The notes under the pieces are model-generated. The model did not search any database and was not told the DNA's origin. It worked only from the letters and a program-made list of their open reading frames with translations. DNA of 64,000 nucleotides from Pedobacter yulinensis (GTDB lineage: Bacteria > Bacteroidota > Bacteroidia > Sphingobacteriales > Sphingobacteriaceae): contig NZ_KZ686269.1 in NCBI RefSeq assembly GCF_003029735.1, positions 558,001 to 622,000 on the forward strand. The letters are read 5' to 3'. This document shows, piece by piece, positions 59,538-64,000 of the stretch. A program made the translations under genes and the position numbers. Position 1 is the stretch's first letter, and each line of letters starts with the position of its first letter.

Positions 59538-61402
59538 TGAAGACGCTGTTTGTTTCGTTGCTGCTCGGCTTTACGCTTGCCGTATCGGCACAAACCAAGT
59601 TGCCCGTCGACGTTGCGGTTCAGCAGGCCTATGCCCGCGGTACCCGGAGCGTAACCGGGCAGCCCGGAACATCATACTGGCAAAATACAGCTGATTACGA
59701 TCTGAAAATTGATTTCGATCCGAAAACGGGACTGCTGAACGGAAAGGTCCAGGTTAATTACCAAAACAACAGTCCCGATACTTTGCGGCAGCTCTGGCTG
59801 AAACTGTACCCCAACCTGTACAAGAAAGGCGTGCCGCGAAAGTCTAAAATTGCAGCTGCCGACCTCGGCGAGGGGGTTCAGATCACCGCGTTTCAGGTCG
59901 ATTCTAAAAAAATGGAACCCGGATCGCTGCAGGAGGATGGCACCAACCTGGTATGCGAAATCGCCCCGCTGCTTCCGGGTGGCAGGATCAAGCTTTTCAT
60001 TGACTACCATTACCTGGTCAATAAAGGCTCACACATCCGTACGGGTAAAGTCGATGATGGTTCCTGGTTCCTTGCTTACTTCTTTCCCCGCGTTGCCGTT
60101 TACGACGATATCGACGGATGGAACAAATATCCATATACCGGTGCTGAAGAATTCTACAATGATTTCTGCAATTTCAAAGCCGAGATCAGGGTACCGCGCA
60201 ATTTCGTGGTTTGGGCTACCGGCGACCTGCAAAATCCGCAGCGAGTTTTGTCTTCATCGGTTGCGGCCCGTCTTGCACAGGCCGAAAAAAGTGACCAAAC
60301 CATTGATGTGATCGGGCCTGCAGACCTGCAGGCAAATAGCGCCACCCGCCAGGATAAGTTTCTGACCTACCGGTATGCAGCTCAAAACGTACCTGACTTT
60401 GCCTTCGCCACGAGCGATCATTACCTCTGGAAATCGAAAAGTCTCGTAGTCGATTCTGCAACAGGCAGGCGGACCCGGGTTGATGCGGCTTTCAATCCGA
60501 CGCACAAGGACTATTACGAAGTTGTAGACTTTGCCTACAAGACTGTGCAGGCCATGAGCTTCACCTTTCCGCGATGGCCATATCCCTATGCGCATGAAAC
60601 CGTTTTCGACGGACTCGACCAAATGGAATACCCCATGATGGTGAACGACAATCCTGTAGATAAACGCGAAGACGCCATTACCCTTACCACCCACGAGATT
60701 TTTCACACCATGTTTCCGTTCTACATGGGAACGAACGAAACGAAATATGCCTGGATGGACGAAGGCTGGGCAACCATAGGCGAGTGGCTGCTGTCTCCCA
60801 TCATCGAGCCCGCTTTTACAGACGACTATGGCATTGCGCCTACTGCGCAAACCTCGGGTACGAAGAACGATACGCCTGTCATCACACCAACCACCCAGCT
60901 TGCTGGTGCCGGCAGTTTTACCAACTCTTATCCAAAACCCGCGCTTGGCTACCTTTACATCAGGGAGATGCTGGGCGATTCCCTCTTCAACAAAGCGTTG
61001 CACCATTATATCAGTACCTGGAATGGCAAACACCCCACACCGCACGATTTTTTCAACTGCATGAATGCCGGCAGCGGCCGCAACCTGAACTGGTTCTGGC
61101 AGCGTTGGTTTTATGCTTCGGGCGTGACCGACATGGGCCTCACCGCCGTCCATAAAACAGCCGCGGGTTACAGTGTGGAAGTAGAAAACAAGAGCGATAA
61201 GCCCTTACCGGTTCACCTCAGGCTGTTCTTTGAAGACGGCAGCAGCACGGAGCAGCGGCATTCGGTTGCAGTTTGGGAGCGTGGCGACAGGAAGATCGCT
61301 ATCCCTGTTGTAACAGGCAAGCGCCTCGTAAAAGTGACCATGGGAAGTACGTATGTACCTGACCGGGCAAAAGGCGACAACACCTTTGTTGTGACCCAAT
61401 AG
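59537..61402 (+). CDS. M1-family zinc metallopeptidase
   Basis: A 621-residue exported aminopeptidase. Signal peptide [20 protein letters not shown] beta-rich N-terminal domain (about 45-320) precedes the gluzincin core with HEIFH (His386, Glu387, His390) and Glu409 in WMDEGWA, exactly the HEXXH-x18-E spacing. The substrate-anchoring GxMEN motif is not obvious; DGLDQMEYPMMV takes that place, as in distant M1 members of Bacteroidota. It probably trims peptides in the periplasm. It is translationally coupled to bioB, with no clear functional link. Confidence 0.93.
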   Translation: MKTLFVSLLLGFTLAVSAQTKLPVDVAVQQAYARGTRSVTGQPGTSYWQNTADYDLKIDFDPKTGLLNGKVQVNYQNNSPDTLRQLWLKLYPNLYKKGVPRKSKIAAADLGEGVQITAFQVDSKKMEPGSLQEDGTNLVCEIAPLLPGGRIKLFIDYHYLVNKGSHIRTGKVDDGSWFLAYFFPRVAVYDDIDGWNKYPYTGAEEFYNDFCNFKAEIRVPRNFVVWATGDLQNPQRVLSSSVAARLAQAEKSDQTIDVIGPADLQANSATRQDKFLTYRYAAQNVPDFAFATSDHYLWKSKSLVVDSATGRRTRVDAAFNPTHKDYYEVVDFAYKTVQAMSFTFPRWPYPYAHETVFDGLDQMEYPMMVNDNPVDKREDAITLTTHEIFHTMFPFYMGTNETKYAWMDEGWATIGEWLLSPIIEPAFTDDYGIAPTAQTSGTKNDTPVITPTTQLAGAGSFTNSYPKPALGYLYIREMLGDSLFNKALHHYISTWNGKHPTPHDFFNCMNAGSGRNLNWFWQRWFYASGVTDMGLTAVHKTAAGYSVEVENKSDKPLPVHLRLFFEDGSSTEQRHSVAVWERGDRKIAIPVVTGKRLVKVTMGSTYVPDRAKGDNTFVVTQ

Positions 61403-61466
61403 CGCCGTTAAATTGTTACTTCGAACTCAAGATCGTTTCGCTATCTTTAGTTAAACACCACACAAC

Positions 61467-62234
61467 ATGAAATCTATTAACAAAAGCGCAGCTTGCAGGG
61501 CCGGGGTGCTCTGCAGCCTTATGATGGTCTCTTTTCTCGTTACACGCGCCCAGGAGCCGACGGTACGGTTCGGTATCAAATCTGGCGTTAATTTCTCCTT
61601 TTTTACACGCAATGTAGACGGCTTTGGCCGCAGGGCGCGAAACGAATCTTATAAAACAGATTACAATACGTTCTTCCGCACGAGCATTCCTGCCTCGCTC
61701 AATCTCGAACTAGGTCTTACCGAACAGGTGGCACTGGATATTGAGGCGGGTTACAGTCCGCGGGGCATGGCGTACCGCCGGCCTACCGACCTGTACGTAT
61801 ATGACGCCGATGGCAACGCAAGCCGAGCACATGATTACTACACTTACCGTCTGGAGTTTGCCGAGACCCCGGTTACCGTCAAAGTAACCCTGGGCGGAAT
61901 GCCGCAGGAGGGACGACTGCGGGCCTACGCCGGCGTTGCACCTGCCTGGCTCTTTGACTATTCGGCCAAGCTTACTTTTGACCGGGTAAATGGGCAGGCT
62001 TACAGTGGGCGTGACTTCGAATACATGCCGCCGGTAAAACGCTTCAACGTGAGCGCACTGGGGGGCATCCAGTGGGTGTCTTCCAAACGAACACGGCGGG
62101 AGCCTTCATTCCTGTTCGATTTCAGAACAAGCTATGCCTGGTTGCCGGTGTTTGAAGAAACGCGGAGCAGCGAACAGGAAAACATGCGCACAGGTATGAT
62201 TACATTTTCACTGGGGGCGGGCCTGCTGTTTTAA
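61467..62234 (+). CDS. Outer-membrane beta-barrel protein
   Basis: A 255-residue protein with an N-terminal signal (about 30 residues, ending near TRAQ). It has about eight amphipathic strands (VRFGIKSGVNFSFF, ASLNLELGLTEQVALDIEAGYSPRGMAY, YTYRLEFAETPVTVKVTLG, FNVSALGGIQWV, TFSLGAGLLF) and ends with a hydrophobic LLF, as for small PorT/OmpW-like barrels. The ATG at 61467 lies after a near-consensus -7 (TATCTTTA, 61442-61449). Function unknown. It converges on queG with 8 bases between. Confidence 0.8.
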   Translation: MKSINKSAACRAGVLCSLMMVSFLVTRAQEPTVRFGIKSGVNFSFFTRNVDGFGRRARNESYKTDYNTFFRTSIPASLNLELGLTEQVALDIEAGYSPRGMAYRRPTDLYVYDADGNASRAHDYYTYRLEFAETPVTVKVTLGGMPQEGRLRAYAGVAPAWLFDYSAKLTFDRVNGQAYSGRDFEYMPPVKRFNVSALGGIQWVSSKRTRREPSFLFDFRTSYAWLPVFEETRSSEQENMRTGMITFSLGAGLLF

Positions 62235-62242
62235 CCTGCAGG

Positions 62243-63181
62243 CTAATCGGTTTCCCTCAGAAAATCAATGTTGCGCTGCAGCCCGCTGAACTTGGTGCGC
62301 TTTACGGCCGACCCTTTGAAGACTTTGCGAAAAACATCTTCTGTAATTTCGCTGATCTGTTCCCGGCTCATGTTAAGCAGGCCGTCTGCGGGTCTGAATG
62401 CCTGTTCCTGGTGTACGGTTGAGAAACGGTTCCAGGGGCAGACATCCTGGCAAATATCGCAGCCGAACACCCAGTTATCCATCTTGCCTTTAAAGGCGGC
62501 TGGAATTTCATTTTTAAGCTCAATGGTCAGGTAAGAAATGCAGCGGCTGCCATCTACCACATAAGGCTGGGCAATGGCATCGGTAGGGCAGGCATCGATG
62601 CAGCGGGTACAGCTGCCGCAATGGTCATTTTGAAAAGCTTCGTCATAATCCAGCTCCAGGTCAATGATCAGCTCTGCCAGGAAGAAGAATGAACCTTTCT
62701 TCTGACTGATCAGATTGCTGTTTTTGCCCTGCCAGCCTAAGCCTGCGCGCTTTGCCCAGGCCTTGTCCATGACCGGTGCCGAGTCTACAAAGGCGCGGCC
62801 GTCTACATCGCCGATGTTTTGGCGTATGAAGTCCAGCAGGGCGAAAAGCTTTTCTTTGATCACGGTGTGGTAATCGGTTCCAAAGGCATATTTCGAAATT
62901 TTCGGTGCCTCTGGGTCTTCCTGTTTCTGATCGGTATAGTAGTTTAGGGCCAGGGAGATCACCGAGCGTGCTCCCGGTACCAGCAAGCGCGGGTCCAGCC
63001 GCTTGTCGAAATGATTTTCCATATACGCCATCTCGCCATGGGCGTTCTGTTTCAGCCAGTTCTCCAGCCTTGGGGCTTCCTCTTCAAGAAACGCAGCGCG
63101 GGCAATACCACATTGAAAAAAGCCCAGCCGGGTGGCTTCAGCCTTGATCATTGCTGCATAAGAAGAGGATTTCGTTGCCAT
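62243..63181 (-). CDS. queG: Epoxyqueuosine reductase
   Basis: A 312-residue enzyme that performs the last step of queuosine synthesis, reducing epoxyqueuosine on tRNA with cobalamin. The N-terminal part ([33 protein letters not shown]) and the central YHTVIKEKL are family-typical. Two [4Fe-4S] clusters are bound by [16 protein letters not shown] and [13 protein letters not shown]. The remaining que genes are not in the window. It stands alone, converging on the barrel gene, with a minus-strand -7 element just upstream. Confidence 0.96.
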   Translation of the reverse strand: MATKSSSYAAMIKAEATRLGFFQCGIARAAFLEEEAPRLENWLKQNAHGEMAYMENHFDKRLDPRLLVPGARSVISLALNYYTDQKQEDPEAPKISKYAFGTDYHTVIKEKLFALLDFIRQNIGDVDGRAFVDSAPVMDKAWAKRAGLGWQGKNSNLISQKKGSFFFLAELIIDLELDYDEAFQNDHCGSCTRCIDACPTDAIAQPYVVDGSRCISYLTIELKNEIPAAFKGKMDNWVFGCDICQDVCPWNRFSTVHQEQAFRPADGLLNMSREQISEITEDVFRKVFKGSAVKRTKFSGLQRNIDFLRETD

Positions 63182-63189
63182 TTAAGCTG

Positions 63190-63197
63190 CAAAGTTA
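63190..63197 (-). promoter_or_regulatory. Putative -7 element of queG
   Basis: Minus strand reads TAACTTTG, a fit to TAnnTTTG, only eight bases before the queG ATG. Confidence 0.45.
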
Positions 63198-63261
63198 AGG
63201 CTAAAAACCAAACCATTTAACATTTGTGTTGTTAATGAGACATCAAACTAATCACAACGTT

Positions 63262-63468
63262 ATGGAAAATACAGATCCGCAACATCAGCACGGCGAACAC
63301 ACGCCGCCTCCTGTTGAGCACGATTATAGCAAACATGAGAACAACCCCGGCCCCTCGAAAGAAGCAGTCGAAGAACGCAACAGCAACGGTGCCGGTTCGA
63401 TTTTAAAATGGATAATCCCGGTCCTGGTCATCGCACTGCTGGTGTGGTGGTTCCTGATCAAAAAATAA
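63262..63468 (+). CDS. Small tail-anchored-like membrane protein
   Basis: A 68-residue protein. The first 45 residues are polar and rich in His, Pro, Glu and Asn (HQHGEHTPPPVEH), then one C-terminal membrane helix (LKWIIPVLVIALLVWWFLI) and a KK end. No family is recognised. The frame starts at 63226, but the ATG at 63262 before a polar stretch is more natural. Orientation of the polar part is not fixed by the few charges. It has a strong terminator. Confidence 0.7.
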   Translation: MENTDPQHQHGEHTPPPVEHDYSKHENNPGPSKEAVEERNSNGAGSILKWIIPVLVIALLVWWFLIKK

Positions 63469-63489
63469 TTTTTGTGTGTTTTAAATTTT

Positions 63490-63518
63490 AAAGGCCCGGC
63501 AATTTGCCGGGCCTTTTT
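63490..63518. terminator. Intrinsic terminator
   Basis: AAAGGCCCGGCAA and TTGCCGGGCCTTT form a 13-base perfect inverted repeat with T-run after. It separates the small membrane-protein gene from the convergent amidase gene. Confidence 0.9.
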
Positions 63519-63547
63519 CATGTTCTGCGGACTGAAGAGCCTGGAGG

Positions 63548-64000
63548 TTATTTCAGGAGCTTTACCTGGTAAAGGTCTTTTCTTCTGTCTTTCAGTATTT
63601 TGACCGTACCGAAATGGTGCAGCTCATCGAGCAGGTGGAGGTCGACATCGGCCACAAGCATCATTTCGGTGTTGGGTGTTGTTTCTGCTTTGATGCCGTT
63701 CGTAGGGAAGGCAAAGTCTGAAGGCGTAAATACCGCCGATTGTGCAAACTGAATATCCATGTTGTTCACCTTTGGCAGGTTACCCACGCAACCGGCTATG
63801 GCTACATAACACTCATTTTCTATGGCGCGTGCCTGCGCACAGTGTCTTACCCGCGTATAACCGTTTTGTGTATCGGTCAGGAATGGAACGAAAAGCAGTT
63901 GCATGCCCTGGTCGGCGTAAATGCGGCTCAGTTCCGGGAACTCCACGTCGTAGCAGATCAGGATTCCTATTTTACCGCAGTCGGTATCAAAAACCTGGAT
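63548..64000 (-). CDS. Carbon-nitrogen hydrolase (nitrilase family), C-terminal part
   Basis: A minus-strand frame open to the window edge: the last 150 residues of a C-N hydrolase. The catalytic cysteine is visible in GILICYDVEFPELSR, which begins a few residues inside the edge; QLLFVPFLTDTQNGYTRVRHCAQARAIENECYVAIAG is the fold after it. The internal GTG at 63946 is not the start. The ending (HFGTVKILKDRRKDLYQV) resembles proteins that carry an N-terminal acetyltransferase domain before the hydrolase, but that part would lie outside the window. Confidence 0.9.
   Translation of the reverse strand: MQVFDTDCGKIGILICYDVEFPELSRIYADQGMQLLFVPFLTDTQNGYTRVRHCAQARAIENECYVAIAGCVGNLPKVNNMDIQFAQSAVFTPSDFAFPTNGIKAETTPNTEMMLVADVDLHLLDELHHFGTVKILKDRRKDLYQVKLLK

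Noticed and set aside
60254..61153. 299-codon minus-strand frame inside the M1 peptidase gene
   Set aside because: Antisense shadow; the plus strand encodes the HEXXH-x18-E peptidase without interruption.

Overview
The window looks like a chromosomal segment of a Bacteroidota bacterium, most likely from the Sphingobacteriales/Cytophagia side. The gene content points there: a WbqC-family protein, an alpha-2-macroglobulin/PBP1C pair, a DUF3857 transglutaminase, a GH92 mannosidase, an NHS-type nucleoside permease, DUF3667 and DUF421 proteins, and several small outer-membrane barrels. So do the promoters: at least thirteen intergenic sites carry TAnnTTTG, the -7 element of the Bacteroidetes primary sigma factor, usually 5-25 bases before the start codon. 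Base composition by eye is near 50% GC and even. I see no tRNA, rRNA, CRISPR array, prophage or insertion sequence; the window is densely packed core genome with about 59 genes, two of them cut by the window edges.

Layout. 1-5.5 kb: end of a LacI-type regulator, a phosphohexomutase, and the lysine-pathway genes lysC and lysA with a small membrane-protein gene squeezed between them on the other strand. 5.6-10.1 kb (minus): glutaryl-CoA dehydrogenase, a large periplasmic transglutaminase-like protein, an SRPBCC protein and a small membrane protein. 10.2-14.7 kb: folB, a GlcD-like flavoprotein, a soluble PAS histidine kinase, a thioesterase and Hsp20. 14.8-18.7 kb: a conserved protein of unknown function, then a Fur-family regulator and a Zn/Cd-type P1B ATPase that share a palindrome upstream. 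18.7-25.3 kb: an orphan receiver protein, a metallo-beta-lactamase-fold enzyme, two uncharacterised overlapping genes leading into miaA, a small barrel, a DUF3347 lipoprotein and citrate synthase. 25.4-30.5 kb (minus): DUF3667 protein, nucleoside permease, bifunctional nuclease, etfA, etfB. 30.5-35.3 kb: TPR protein, chromate transporter, barrel, second orphan receiver, DUF421 protein, YhhN-family protein, lipoprotein. 35.3-47.6 kb (minus): zinc alcohol dehydrogenase, PBP1C, alpha-2-macroglobulin, a small unknown protein, topA. 47.8-55.3 kb: glutathione peroxidase, a secreted unknown, mnmA, GH92 mannosidase, flavodoxin-like protein, a 428-base gene-free stretch, glycosyltransferase and LpxL-type acyltransferase. 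55.3-64 kb: wbqC, corA, mgtE, bioB, an M1 peptidase, a barrel, queG, a small membrane protein and the C-terminal part of a nitrilase-type amidase.

Functional themes are envelope biogenesis and defence (A2M/PBP1C, LpxL, glycosyltransferase), metal handling (Fur/ZntA, CorA/MgtE, ChrA), tRNA modification (MiaA, MnmA, QueG), acyl-CoA and electron transfer (GcdH, EtfAB, citrate synthase) and cofactor/amino-acid synthesis (FolB, BioB, LysC/LysA). I found no clearly new multi-gene system. The best leads are the Fur/ATPase palindrome, the antisense terminator-like hairpin at the A2M-pbpC junction, the uncharacterised gene pair before miaA, the nested lysC/small gene/lysA arrangement, and an inverted repeat framing a complete promoter before the metallo-beta-lactamase-fold gene.
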